Origin: Catonia carolina
Lineage: Eukaryota > Arthropoda > Insecta > Hemiptera > Achilidae
NCBI GenBank assembly: GCA_035578175.1
Contig: JAQMRL010000022.1
Coordinates: 2,046,001 to 2,110,000, forward strand
DNA length: 64,000 nucleotides
Reading direction: 5' to 3'
The translations under genes and the position numbers were made by a program. The notes below the pieces were generated by a model. It was not told where the DNA came from, did not search any database, and saw nothing but the letters and a program-made list of their open reading frames with translations. Positions 23,983-35,575 of this stretch are shown here, in pieces (position 1 is the stretch's first letter; every line of letters begins with the position of its first letter).

Positions 23983-26517
23983 AAGCATTGATATCTAATA
24001 ACTTCTGAAAACGGAAAGAAACATTCTAAAAACATCCATGCCCTAAGAAAAGAAGATGGAATAATTTCAAACAAAAACATCTAATCAGGAACTATAGTAG
24101 AATATAGAAACAATAAAACAAACAATCATAAAAATGGCGAATAAGATTCTTTCAACACATGGTTAGAATGAATGAGAACTGATTGAACAAAAATATCTTT
24201 TAAAATATACGCAAATTCAAAACAACAGTAGAATTACGGAAAAACAAAAAAATAAGAGACCATTTAGTAAGGAATCACTGAGATTAGTTTTTACACTAAG
24301 AAGAATTGAAAAATAACCACCAAATTTGACTGTTGCTGTTTTTACTGAATTATTTTTGCGGTGTAATTTTCACTTATACGTAAAGATAAGATTACACTGG
24401 ATATCAACTTTTGTTTTATTTTTCTTTCACGTTATCTGATTTATATAATGACATCACATTTTTTAGTAGTGTATTACAATACACTGATTTACTGTTGAAA
24501 CTTTTAAATAAAAAATAAATTTATTACAATATATTATATGAGTATAATATTAAAAGAGACCTTGAAAATGGAATAAGCACTGTAAAAATTTTGGTTTGTA
24601 CCAAGTACAGATTACAGAATACTAACTAATAAGAGCTTCCATGAAGAGTAAAGCAAAAATTGAGGATGGGTAAAAGAAAAAAGAAATACTACAGTGAAAT
24701 AATTCTGAGAATGTGAGCAAAAATAATTTTCAGAAACATGTAGTTACTAAAAATGTCCAGACAACACGAAAAACTAGCTATTAAAAGTAACACATGAAAA
24801 AAAATAACTATATTAAAAACTAACACGTACTTGCTTTTAAAATAATTTCCATTGATGTAAGGCTAAATCAGGCAAGTTCCCATTTTGAAAAGAGACACAA
24901 AGTGATGTTTTTTACTGGTGATAATCAATTGATCACCATACAAAATCACTTGCCCAAAAGTTGCTACTTAATAATAAAAAAATACCTTTTTCTGCAAGCT
25001 GATTGACTAAGCTGGCCTGGAAGTCTCATAATTCCGTCTTGGATTAAATCATTACATTTCTAATCTATCTAGATCAATTAATTTCGTAATTGACACAGTT
25101 ACATCAATTTATTTAAAAGAAACTGAATTATTTGATTATTTATTAACAAAGATTTTCATAATCGTTAAAGTAATGTTCAGTTTAAAAGGGTCAAACTCGT
25201 TTACTTATAGTAATTTGTAACATTTAATACATAAAATGTATTAAAATGTTTACGTATTGTACTATTGTGACATTAAGTAAAGTGCGGTCTACTTTTTGAA
25301 CAAGTTATTTTTTTTTATTCTATGCTTTCTGTTCCAGTAAATTTATTATGTCCTCTTTAAATATTACTGTAGTTCCTCTACTCTTCGTAATATTTTATTC
25401 ATTTAATGCAGTTTATTTTTATTGTTTAAAAACAACTGAAATTTTACTGAGATTGTACAGTTGGATGAAATGTTGTTGTACAAAACATTGCAATGCTGCA
25501 AATACTGCATCAGATTGATTTTAAGAATCGTTTATTCTCTAAATCAATTTTAAGTTTATTTAAACCGATATATCTAGGCTACTAATAATTTGTTACTTGA
25601 CCGTAAAACATTTAAAACCAACTACATTTTTGTAGGTATGACCTTGTTTAATGCTTTCCTTTACTGCAGCAATTTTTATGATGTTCAATTTTAAATGTTC
25701 GATTTCTACTCTTCTAATGTCTGACACCTGAAATGACAATTTATTAATACACAAAATACAAATACCTACATAAAAATAGGAAATCCGTTTTGATACAAAT
25801 CTCAGATAAACTCTCAATTTCAAAATCAATCTTAACCAATATTCATCATAACCGTTTGGAAAATTAATTTGTTAAACTCATGTTACACAAATTTTTAATA
25901 AATTTCTTAAAATCCTAATTCATACAACTAAAGGAAATCATATATCTTAATTACAAACACATTTAAATTGCTTTTTATTTTAAAAGTTGTTTTTAACATT
26001 TTTTCATAAAATTAGAGGAAATAAAGATTTAACGCTCACAAAAACAATGAATTAAATGAAGCTATTTTTCTTTTTTTTAATCACATTCTCGTTACTATTT
26101 ATTTATTATTTTAAAATAAACTCTCTCTTGTACTTATTTTGACTTTATTATAAAATCATATCATTCCCGTTCCGGTATTTAATTGGTTTAGAAGCTTACG
26201 GCATCAATTTAATTGGGATTATTCAATTTAAATTGTTATTCTATCGAGTCAGCAATCAGTGCGTTGGGCGACCAGTTAAGGTAATCTGCAGCACAATAAA
26301 ACTTTTATTTATTTTAAAATGAAAATAAAATTATTTACTAGAATAAACTAGGCAGAATTAAATACATTAAAGCCAATTATAGACATTTTGTTGTAGGCTA
26401 TTTGCGTAATTTTCACATTGTAAATTTTATAAAACTTGATGAATAAATTAACTTTAAAAATACAGATAAGACACTAAAATTGATAAAAACCTATAAAATT
26501 ACATTATATTGTGACAT
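23983..26517. other. 2.5 kb AT-rich stretch, nothing clear
   Basis: Near 26250-26275 the words AATCAGTGCGTTGGGCG and CCAGTTAAGG resemble a stretch at 61065-61085, perhaps a shared repeat or promoter-like element. Otherwise nothing was recognised. Confidence 0.45.
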
Positions 26518-26796
26518 ATGCCGCCTGGGCACTTTGGTGTGCACGTTTTTTTTTTTTTTTTTTTGGTCTGTGCGGCTTTTGTTGTGAATGACCTTACTGG
26601 CACTATAGGGAAGAATATTCTATTGTGTTCTATGGCGTTGCATTTTGCCAAATATGCTGTAGTTTTTGTTTGTGATCTTTATCTTTCGAAAAGGTTCTGT
26701 GAGTGTTTATCATCTCATACTGTATACAGCGGCTTTCCTATTCAACAAGTTTTGTGCCATATCTGTATATTGTGTTGGTCCAAAACCAATTTGTAG
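26518..26796 (+). other. Unrecognised 92-codon open frame
   Basis: ATG 26518 gives MPPGHFGVHV, a Phe run from an 18-T homopolymer (26547-26564), and then a cysteine-rich C-terminal half (CDLYLSKRFCECL, CHICILCW). No homology is recognised. The T-run and lack of context argue against a real gene; a repeat remnant is possible. Confidence 0.2.
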
Positions 26797-27204
26797 TTAA
26801 AAGAAGTTTCTCATTGACGGGAAAATAGTGTATAATTGTTATCAGGTCGTAAGTAAAAATAAATTATTTGTTTGATTGTAAAAGATTATATTTCTTTTTA
26901 ATTAAATTTCGTTTATGTCTTAAGTTTTTAAAAAACTTTCTAATTGTTATAACTTTAATAATAATTACCGGTAATTTAAGTAAATTAGTTTGTAAATAAA
27001 TATGTTTTTATAAATTTAAAAGGAGTTTTGGTATTTATAAATGACTAGATCGTGAAAGAATCTGGAATAACTGCCTCAATATGTAAAATATTTTATATGA
27101 TCAAAATTTTAAAGGAGAAACAATTAGCTTAACAAATATAATACACTTAACAATAAAGAAAAGTAATTTTAGTCTTCCTGTAATATATCAAAAATCACAC
27201 CCAC
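26797..27204. other. AT-rich sequence, nothing recognised
   Basis: No features were seen. Confidence 0.6.
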
Positions 27205-28100
27205 TTTTACTTTCTCTTGGCTGTATGAATATAGGAAGGAAAGTATTGTTTTCATGTCGATTTTTCAAAATCAAGTTTTCACCGGATCTACACGTTTTCA
27301 GACCCCCTGAACCCAAAAAATATGTTTTTAGCGATTGGTCTGTGTGTGTGTGTGCGTGCGCGCGCGTGTGTGGACAGAATATCTCAAGAACGGAACATCG
27401 TACGAACTTGAAACTTGAAACTCAAGTTAGATGCTACTACCGGACCCAACACGAATATTTTCATCAAAATCAGTCAACCGGAATTAGTAGTTTATTCGTG
27501 TCATTTTCCTCTTTTTTCCGATTTTCTCAAAAACGGGTCCTACGATTTTTTAAAAATCGGCTCATTTACTAAATATTTTATGCTCTACAAGATAGGGTAG
27601 ACCCCATGTCTGCTGAAATTCTTGGGAAGACCTTTTTCTCGTAAAAAATTGTTTTTTAAGATTGCGGCTTTAATATGCATTTTAGTGCAAAAATATATAA
27701 CAAGCGTTGTAGAGAATTTAAAATCCTACAACTTTTATTTTAAGCGTTTTTTTGTTTTTTTCACGAAAATGTGTAAAAAAAATCGATTTATTTTTTGAAG
27801 ATTTCAGCCTTAGTATGCTTTTTACGACAAAAGTGTATAATCAAATTTATAGGAAATTAAAAGATCTACAACTTTAATTAGAGAATTTTTCTCTACAGAG
27901 CCTAATTTAGCGTGAAAGAGTGATTTTCCGTATTTTTCAGCCAAACCGAGGTTAAGTTTCATTTCGCGTCTTTCAGTGATGATTAAAATTAGGTTATGTT
28001 TATTGACGTCAGTTTTTTTGTGCATTACTAATGTTAGCTTATATTGTTGATTATTTGCATTGGCAAGAGAAAGTTGTGTGAGTGTTTCACACCAGATTTT
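27205..28100 (+). mobile_element. HINE-like repeat, copy 1 (near full length)
   Basis: One of five copies of a ~0.9 kb repeat. The left subterminal repeat ACTTTCTCTTGGC lies at 27209-27221 and its inverted partner GGCAAGAGAAAGT at 28062-28074. A GT-rich microsatellite lies at 27341-27371. An internal hairpin with arms near TTGTAGA and TCCTACAAC lies at about 27705-27740. A perfect 6-bp-stem hairpin, GTGTGA-GTGTT-TCACAC, is at 28076-28092, followed by CAGATTTT. This order matches non-autonomous Helentrons (DINE-1 type). The frames at 27225-27572 are spurious. Confidence 0.75.
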
Positions 28101-28344
28101 TATAATTTACATTGTTAACATCCGCAACATTAGCCTTGACCGCTTAGGGTAGGCCTACTTGTATTAGAACAACCCACAGAAACAACGTTTCTGTAAAATA
28201 CAGCATTAAGGATTCACATATATTTGTTTTTTTTTTTAAGTTAAGAACGCATGTTTTTTAGATACTACAAATGTAATATTATAATTATTTTAAATATTTT
28301 TATTTTGAATTGGCCTAATTTTTTTAGTGAAAAACAAAAATCTT

Positions 28345-28733
28345 TATTTCTCAATCAGCAGATTGATTGACTGCAAACTGTTGATCTCGAGTTTGATTCT
28401 AGAATATGGTTCTGAAAATGTTTACTCTACCAAACTCGCAAAATGTTCTGTAAGTACAGAAGAGGTAGAGGTGTAAAAGACACTACTCAGAGTTATCTCC
28501 TCTGAAAGTAATGAATTTCATTATACAGCGAGATCCTGTGGTGAATGAAGTGAAGGTGACATATACCGGGTGGAAAGTAGGTGCTTTTCAGAGGGTCTGC
28601 CATACTGATAAGCATACTTTTACACTCAGTGGAAGGCAATAGTAAACCACCTTACTACTCGTTTTTACTAAATAAAACCTCTAGAGGTTCAAACCAGCCT
28701 TTCAGCTGTTGACCTAAACAACAACAACAACAC
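28345..28733 (+). repeat. SINE E, tRNA-like head and (AAC)n tail
   Basis: The head includes GATTGACTGCAAACTGTTGATCTCGAGTTTGATTCT, with a B-box-like part. The body (AAGACACTACTCAGAGTTATC, GGGTGGAAAGTAGGTGCTTT, CCTCTAGAGGTTCAAA) is collinear with the minus-strand copy at 38575-38943. The 3' end is CTGTTGACCTAAACAACAACAACAAC. Confidence 0.75.
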
Positions 28734-28765
28734 ATCCATATAAAATTAAACTTCAGAAATTAATG

Positions 28766-29395
28766 TTATGAAGTTAATGAGGATACCTTTAAAACCTTAA
28801 CCATTTTCATACATATAGTGCTGTCATTTATAAGTCCTGATATAATTCTAAAGGAATACACTGTGTAGAATAAACGCCATTTTATAATTTCATATTTTAA
28901 ATTCTTTTGAGTAACATTTTGCCTAACATACACTATCACCTGAAAAATGTAGACTGAGGGAACTGTAAGCATTTTAAGCTCCTTAAATGTGGCTTGCATG
29001 AAATGACCTGATTAGCTCCCACCATACACCTTATAGCTTTCTTTTGAATTTTAAAAACCCTATCTATGTTACCTATGCTAGAATTACCCCATACTACAAT
29101 ACCATAACGGATATGAGACAGAATTAGACCATGATAAGCTGCCATTAGTAATTTTTTATCATTTAATCTGGTAATTTGTTTTAATACAAATATACCAGAT
29201 GATATTTGACTACAAAATTGATTGGTATAGAAATCCCAAGACAAATATCTATCTAGTAATACTCCTAGGAACTTCACTATTTCTATATCCCCTAGACTAT
29301 TATTATGAATAAATACATCCACTTCTCTACTTTCTTTAACGTTGCGTTTGTTTTTGAACTACAAGTATTACAACTTTTCCCATTAAAGCCTAAAG
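28766..29395 (-). pseudogene. LINE ORF2 C-terminal region, one frameshift
   Basis: The minus-strand frame 29322-28936 gives DIEIVKFLGVLLDRYLSWD, SSGIFVLKQITRLNDKKLLM, YHGLILSHIRYGIVVWGNS, VFKIQKKAIRCM and CKPHLRSLKCL. This is a conserved post-reverse-transcriptase region of a non-LTR element (VKFLGV-LD--L-W and SH-RYG---WG). A frameshift near 28970 moves to KELKMLTVPSVYIFQVIVYV and ends by 28766. Upstream (29323-29395) coding continues in another frame. It looks comparatively young. Confidence 0.8.
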
Positions 29396-29448
29396 GGTAA
29401 AGATGTAATGCTGGGTTAATTATACGTCATAATTTATATATCTAGGTA

Positions 29449-29645
29449 GTGTAAGAAAACGGTACAGCCTGCTTCAATTGATTATTCACGGTAAAATATC
29501 GGGAAAGAGAAATCCAGAAAGACGACGAGACTTAAGGCTGAAAAATTTAAGAGAATGGTGCAGCTGCTCCTCTATAGATCTATTCCGAGCAGGGATGTCC
29601 AAGGTTGAAATCACGCTAGCCAACCTCCGTTACGAAAAGAAACTT
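29449..29645 (+). pseudogene. LINE ORF2 C-terminus
   Basis: The frame reads VRKRYSLLQLIIHGKISGKR, NPERRRDLRLKNLREW and SSIDLFRAGMSKVEI, then ANLRYEKK. It has the same layout as the ends at 16610, 8425 and 41395 (LQLI-QGKI-GKR-PGRRR---LKNLR-W----LFR-A--KV-IA---AN). It is only the last ~65 residues and is 5' truncated. Confidence 0.7.
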
Positions 29646-29868
29646 AATCCTTTCAGCACCGAAACAATATTTAAAAGTTTGATGTAAGTGCCATTAATTT
29701 GAATAAGGGTGTACAAAAAATGTCTGTCCTTCGAAAACTTGAAGGCGTAAGTCTGCCATTGCCGACCAAAATTTCAACGTTACAGAAAAATAAAATTTCC
29801 TGTTAAAAATTAATTTTTATTGTGTTAATAAAAAAAACATCGTTATAACAGTAAAAATATTCAAAATA

Positions 29869-30059
29869 GTTTTTTTAGTTTATTTAAAGTCACATCGATA
29901 GCTTAGTCATAAGAAATTACTGTGGGTTTTGGTTTTCAGATATTCCACTTTAATGGTGGTTTTAACGTGTTAAAATTTCCAGACCCTAGCCGGGAATTGA
30001 ACTCGAGACCTTTCGCTTTGTAGGCTAGCGCGCTAGTCACTACGCCACACGAAGGTGGT
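29869..30059 (-). repeat. tRNA-derived SINE, head C / tail 1, 9-bp TSD
   Basis: On the minus strand the head contains GTAGTGACTAGCGCGCTAGCC and AGTTCAATTCCCGGC (B-box). Tail 1 ends TGTGACTTTAAATAAAC and an A-run. A perfect TTCAAAATA duplication flanks it at 29860-29868 and 30060-30068. Confidence 0.85.
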
Positions 30060-30144
30060 TTCAAAATACATTATTCCATTAATTTTTGTTTAAAAGTTTT
30101 ATTTTGGAAATGTTCTATTATTACATTGGCACTTTATGCACAAC

Positions 30145-30230
30145 TTACGGACGTCCGGTAAACCGGATGTTATCACTACGTAAAATATATCGACGTCCTG
30201 TTTTCCGGACGTTGGTACTAAAAGTGTTAA
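30145..30230 (-). mobile_element. Paired GC palindromes next to TTAA, possible piggyBac-like end
   Basis: Two near-identical palindromes, ACGTCCGGTAAACCGGATGT (about 30148-30167) and ACGTCCTGTTTTCCGGACGT (about 30192-30211), are followed by AAAGTGTTAA ending at 30230. On the minus strand this reads TTAACACTTTTAGTACC and then the palindromes, resembling a piggyBac-type end with TTAA. No second terminus or transposase was found, so this is tentative. Confidence 0.3.
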
Positions 30231-31879
30231 ACAAAGAACATGTCAAAATACATTTTATTTTAATTCTGACTAAACTCGAAGATAATTTAATGTATTTAAA
30301 ATTTATAAACATTTAACATTCTCATTAGATGTAACTTTAAACAAACCGTTTTTTTTTTTTTTTAATTTAATATTGTTTTCAAAACACAGCTAAATTTATC
30401 ATATCCAAACATTTTTCATTGTTAGGGTAACAAAGGTAGAAAATTAAGGTAAAAATTGTTAATTTTGTCAGAAATTTTTATGTATTCAATTTTTGTTGTT
30501 ACAACATACAAGACTGCACATCGTACATAATATATCATCCTCATCTCATTATGTCAAAGGGCTACTTACTGATCTAACTCAAACCGATTACAACTTACAC
30601 ACATAAGAGGTTTTTGAAAAAGTCATTACATTATAAATTAATATCGAATATTCCACTATAAACATACAAATCAACTTTTCAACACTTTAAAAAAAATATT
30701 AAAAAGGTCATTATATTTTAAGGACATGATTCAATTGCTTTAAAATAAAATAATAGTAATTGACATTTTACTTTTCAGTGCAAAGAGGAGAAAATAAATG
30801 TGTAAGAAAAATCCTTGAATTACAGGGAAAGAATTACACCCACTGGGACTTCTTCCTCCTCCATTGAAAACTTCGGATTAAATTTCACTTTATCTAGAAA
30901 ATGCAGTTAAAGTCACAAATGACTCCTTTACAATAAGTAAGGTTATTTATTTAAGTTTCAGTAAATTTAAATTACTGTTCTTTGCTACTTATCCTGACAT
31001 AAAAGAAGGAAACCAGAGAGGATATAGTCAGAATTTTAGTGTACTCTTGTCAGTTTAATGTCACATTCTGTCTTGGTTTTGTATAAAACACTTTTGATCT
31101 CATAAGCCAACTTGTCACAATACTATTATTAATAAATCTGTAAATTTAAGACAAATATAAACGGCAAGGATTAGGAAAGTACTTACAAAACTTATTACAT
31201 TATTATTAGTACTTTCTTTGTTAAAATTATACTCTGTTTATAAAACTGTTATTCATTTTAGTTTGTTAAAAAAAAATGTTCTTTTCGTAATTTTTATGTT
31301 TCCTTCAAAAGAGAAAAATATTCTACCTTAAATTTAGTATTCCAATCTTTTGGATTCTATTCGATTTTAAAGCTAACACTATTACGTTGATTGTAAAGTG
31401 GATCTGTAGCTATAACTAGAGTTCGTAGTAACGATTAGTTTCCGAAATATGAAATTATAAATAATCATTGAGTGGGAAAATCAGGAAAATATAAAATAGT
31501 ATGACAAAAACTAAATTTAATAAAGCAGAATACCTAGTAATACTAATTTCGACCTGCTGATTACAGAAGAATTACGAAGTAGGAATAAACCTATCCAATT
31601 AAGGTTTCCTATTTCCTAGGATTTACGAAGATAACTTTTATAGTATTACTCCCCCAAATCCATTACTACCTTACTGAAAGAAAAAATACTTCACAAATAA
31701 AAAGATGGATTCGGCACCGTCTTAATTAACTTACTAACTTATTTAAGTATCTTCAAATTTTTAATTCAACTTTTTTTAAATTAAAAAGATTTTCAATTAG
31801 AGTTCATATGAAGAATTTTATAAAAATTCTACATTTTGTTATTGAATATTTCTTGTTTTGAATATCTTTTATTTTGGCA
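30231..31879. other. AT-rich sequence with a SINE D 3' scrap
   Basis: At about 30505-30590 GACTGCACATCGTACA and TCATCCTCATCTCATTATGTC resemble part of the SINE D body at 15091. The rest is unrecognised. Confidence 0.4.
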
Positions 31880-32216
31880 AAATTCAGCGCTGTCTGCCGT
31901 TCTATTTGTAGGACATTAGGAAAGAAAACGAGAAAGGATACCCAAATGAAATTTTGTAGAGCAATGGCTGTACCACTCATAACATATGGGAGTGAAACAT
32001 GGGTGTCATAACAGAGGAATGAATCTCGTATCCAGGCTGCTGAAATGAGATTTTCGAGTGGAGTCAAAGGTTCATTTACTTCGTATGCCAGCTCACAGAC
32101 TTCCTCTGCGAGCATGGAAATTTAAACCTAGAGGGAAGCGAGTCTTGGGAAGACCTAAAAAGAGATGGATGCCGGAACAGGCCATGGAGCCTAATCCTTG
32201 ACAGATGATGATGATA
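31880..32216 (+). pseudogene. LINE ORF2 3' end with GAT-repeat tail
   Basis: A frame with one stop reads LGKKTRKDTQMKFCRAMAVP, LITYGSETWVS-stop-QRNESRIQAAEMRF, the common KTRK-TQ-KFY--MA-P-L-YGSETW--T---E-RIQ-AEM-F region. The last part (PRGKRVLGRPKKRWM) is in another frame near 32120-32170. The end is TGATGATGATG, a short repeat tail. An internal deletion separates the two parts. The minus-strand 103-codon frame is antisense. Confidence 0.75.
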
Positions 32217-32374
32217 TTTTTATTGCACGCTTATTTTAGCGGTATTTTATTCAAACACCGCGCTGAAATAGAGCCACTCGATTTACATCATTTTATAAAT
32301 AAATGTAAACATGGAATTATGTATTGGTAACAGTTGTTAAAATGTGTTGTATCTTGTCTGTTGATTTTTATTTA

Positions 32375-32527
32375 ATTTATTTTTGTTTTACGTCTGACTG
32401 TTTTGCAACTTCTGCTAATGCAGACGGTAAGAAGGATGATAGATGCAAAAATGTCAGACCTGACCGGGAACCGAACCTGGGACCCCGGCGTAGAAGCCAG
32501 TTGCACTAACCACTACGACAACGGGCG
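32375..32527 (-). repeat. tRNA-derived SINE, head B / tail 2
   Basis: On the minus strand: CGTAGTGGTTAGTGCAACTGG (A-box), GGTTCGGTTCCCGGTCAGG (B-box), then tail 2 with CCGTCTGCATTAGCAGAAG and CAGTCAGACGTAAAAC and an A-rich end. The 61-codon plus frame is spurious. Confidence 0.8.
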
Positions 32528-32581
32528 TAGTGAGAGATGAACTCTGCGTTTTAGATGCGCAGTGCACTGTACACTAATTTA

Positions 32582-32795
32582 TTTGCGGTAGAAGAACATA
32601 AATGACACATCATTTAACATCGCAAATTTTTCATTTAGCAAATTTTTGAGGATTTCGTTGTCAAAATTTGCAATAAAATGTATCGTTTAACCAACTAACG
32701 AGAAGAGAATGGAATTATTGAATGGATTGCAGGATTGATATTTCCGTAAGAAGACTATCTTAAATGATGTGTCATTTATGTTTTCCTACCGCAAA
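32582..32795. mobile_element. 214-bp MITE, Tc1/mariner type (TA target)
   Basis: 36-bp terminal inverted repeats start TTTGCGGTAG at both ends, with two mismatches: left 32582-32617, right 32760-32795. TA dinucleotides flank them at 32580-32581 and 32796-32797. The inner part of the repeat, ACATAAATGACACATCATTT, is perfect. It is non-coding. Confidence 0.8.
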
Positions 32796-32819
32796 TATTT
32801 ATTAATGTAGACAGAGGTT

Positions 32820-33145
32820 AGCGATGGCGTTTCCCCGATCTGGACATTTCAATGGCTAATATCTAAAAGAACGGTGAAAGATATGATTAAACAGTTTTCA
32901 CCGATGCGTTTCTCTTAAAATTTTACATCGAAGTTACGTGTCATAAGTCTACCTTCCTATTAAAGAAAAGGTAGATTCAAGATGGCGGAATCCAAAATGG
33001 TTTCATAATGATAAATTTCGGGTATTAAAAAATTACATTTTTTTTGTATCTCTACTGATTCTCTTTGCTTATTCTTCGCTGCAATAAACTATTTGAATAA
33101 AATTTAACCAGTTCCAGATTTTTTACACGCCCGGTATAAGTATTT
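32820..33145 (-). mobile_element. Candidate end of a long-TIR transposon
   Basis: The block ends TTTTTTACACGCCCGGTATA near 33120-33139, i.e. TATACCGGGCGTGTAAAA on the minus strand. This is similar in design to the TACCGGGTGTCCC terminus of the element at 61961. AAGATGGCGGAATCCAAAAT near 32981 also recalls that element's inner repeat (AAAATGGCGG). Only one end is evident. Confidence 0.35.
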
Positions 33146-33321
33146 ATGTAAACAAACACGTCCTACAGGTGGTTTTCTAGGCTGTTTACAATACAGTTTA
33201 AACGAAATGAAACTAAATATTTTAATTACTAAAAAAAGTCTTGTTACACATCTATTACACCTTTACACGTTATTATACGTTATTATACCTTTACACGTTT
33301 TAGTATGTTTTTTTATTATTT

Positions 33322-33504
33322 ATTTTATGTTTTTAGTTTATTTAAAGTTGCATCAACAGCTTGGTTATTAGCTACAAAGGTGGGTTATGTAACTAGAGCA
33401 GAGGATTTTGACTTTTGAAAATTTCCAGACCCTAGCCGGGAATTGAACTCGGGACCTCCGCATTGTAGGCTAGCACGCTAACCACTACGCTACGGAGGTG
33501 GCTG
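33322..33504 (-). repeat. tRNA-derived SINE, head C / tail 1, 9-bp TSD
   Basis: On the minus strand: CCACCTCCGTAGCGTAGTGG (A-box), TTAGCGTGCTAGCCTAC, GAGTTCAATTCCCGGCTAGG (B-box), and tail 1 ending GTTGATGCAACTTTAAATAA. A TTATTATTT duplication lies at 33313-33321 and 33505-33513. Confidence 0.82.
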
Positions 33505-33833
33505 TTATTATTTTAAAGTTCTAGTTATTATAGTAGTTTTTACTAAAAGTCCCGCTTAAACATATGAACTAATGTTTTTTTAACTAGAATAGTAATATTG
33601 TAAATTGATCATAATAGCTAGAGTCAGGCAGGCGCCTTCGTTCCCCTTCATTTCAGTTTACCTCCTCCTATTACTAGTGTTCAAGCATTCCATAATTCAT
33701 GTCACGTTGCATGTTGTATTGAAATGAATATATAGTAGAAGTCACTGTGCATATTTTGCTTAAATATTTGACAATTGCGTAAAACGCAGTAAGATAATTA
33801 AGTAGATCATTTTAAATATATAAATAATATTTA

Positions 33834-33946
33834 AATATAGGAAGGAAAGTATTGTTTTCATGTCGACTTTTCGAAATCGAGATTTCACCATATCTACACG
33901 TTTTCAGACCCCCTGAAATCCAAAAAGAGGTTTTTAGCTATTGGTA

Positions 33947-34015
<69 letters not shown>

Positions 34016-34772
34016 GTAAACAGAATATCTCAAGAACGGAACACCGTACGAACTTCAAACTTGAAACTAGTAGTTAGATACTACTACCGGACCCGACACG
34101 ATCATTTTCATCAAAATCGGTCAACCGGAAGTAGTAGTTTATTCCTGTCATTTTTCACTTTTTGCGATTTTCTCAAAAACGACCCCTAAGATTTTTTTTA
34201 AAAATCGCCTCATTTACTAAATTTTTTATGCTCTACAAGATAGGGTAGGCGCCATGCCAGCTGAAATTCTTTGGAAGGCGGTTTTCTCTTAAAAAAATTG
34301 TTTTCTTTAAGATTGCGCCTTTAATATACATTAAAGCGCAAAAATTGTAATAAAAGTTGTAGAGAATTAAAAATCCTAGTACATCTTTTATTTCAAACAT
34401 TTTTTTGTATAACGCTTAGTTTAGGGGTTTATCGATTTTTTTTTTCTCACAAAAACGTATAAAAAATATTTTTTTTTTAAGATTTCAGCCTTGCATTTTA
34501 CGACAAAAGTGTAGTATATATCCAAATTTATAGGAAATTAAAAGATCTACAACCTTTATTTAGATCATTATTTTCTACAGAGCCTAGTTTAGCGTGAAAG
34601 AGTGATTTTTATTTTTATTTTCATTTTGCGTCTTTCACTCATGATTAAAATTAGTTTATGTTTTATGATGTTAGTTCTTTGTTTATTTCTAATATTTTAT
34701 TACTGATGTTAGATTGTATTGTTCATTATTTCATTGGCAAGAGAAAGTCGTGTGAGTGTTTCACATTAGATT
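33834..34772 (+). mobile_element. HINE-like repeat, copy 2 (5' end missing)
   Basis: Starts inside the consensus (AATATAGGAAGGAAAG), so it lacks the left subterminal repeat. It has a long GT microsatellite at 33949-34017 and the right GGCAAGAGAAAGT at 34736-34748. The terminal hairpin near 34750-34766 is slightly degraded (CACAT for CACAC). The Cys/Val-repeat frame at 33941 is only the microsatellite. Confidence 0.72.
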
Positions 34773-35575
34773 ATTATAGACTGTTGGAAATCACAGACTG
34801 TTGGATTGGAATGAATAAAACAAACAATTTTTTTTTATACTGAACGATTAACTGGTACAATTCAGTTCATAAGAAAACGAAGCATATTAAATAACGAGTA
34901 CGACATGTTGAAATAGAGTAAGGATGTGAAACTTTCTGTACGTGTAATAATACACGATCGAGTGAAGTCAAGTGAAATGACAGAATCATACATGCATACA
35001 TGTGCTTATTATACATTTGTACCATACATTACAAGAACATAAACATATAATTTGAAATATTCAAATTATTCTGTATATTGTAGAGTTATCGTTTGTTTAG
35101 TTGGATATAATTATGTAAAATGCAGTTTACATCCTTCACAAATGTGGTTGTTTCTCTACACAAAGACAATCGTAAAATATAAAGCTGTATGACTTGAATG
35201 CAAACTGCATAATATCTATGTTTACTTTATTAAGATCAAATATATTTAGATTATAATTAACTTGCTAATAATAATTTCTATTATTGTTTTACGATCTAAA
35301 TACAACATGTAAGTTTGATAATATTTCCTGAAATTTAATTTAGTATTTATCGGATTGCCTATATTTTACTTTCCTTAACAAACTTAATATAATTTGTTTC
35401 GACAATTTGCTGTACTTATCCATTGAAAAGTTAATTTTCAGTTGAAAAAGTTTTTATATTACAGGTACTTTTTGTACTCAAATTGTTAATGGAAATTTCT
35501 CGTTGAACTATGTTCACATCATATAATTAGCGTAACAAATCTAACTTTTTTTAATTAAGGTTTTTACTTCTATTA
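34773..35575. other. AT-rich sequence, nothing recognised
   Basis: No features were seen. Confidence 0.6.

Noticed and set aside
23802..24080. 92-codon minus-strand frame
   Set aside because: Crosses the right end of the PIF-like element; no domain.
31804..32115. 103-codon minus-strand frame
   Set aside because: Antisense to the LINE fragment with KTRKDTQMKF and YGSETW motifs.
33941..34189. 82-codon Cys/Val repeat frame (and similar at 27225, 46437, 49929)
   Set aside because: These are translations of the GT microsatellite and its flanks inside the HINE-like repeats, not proteins.
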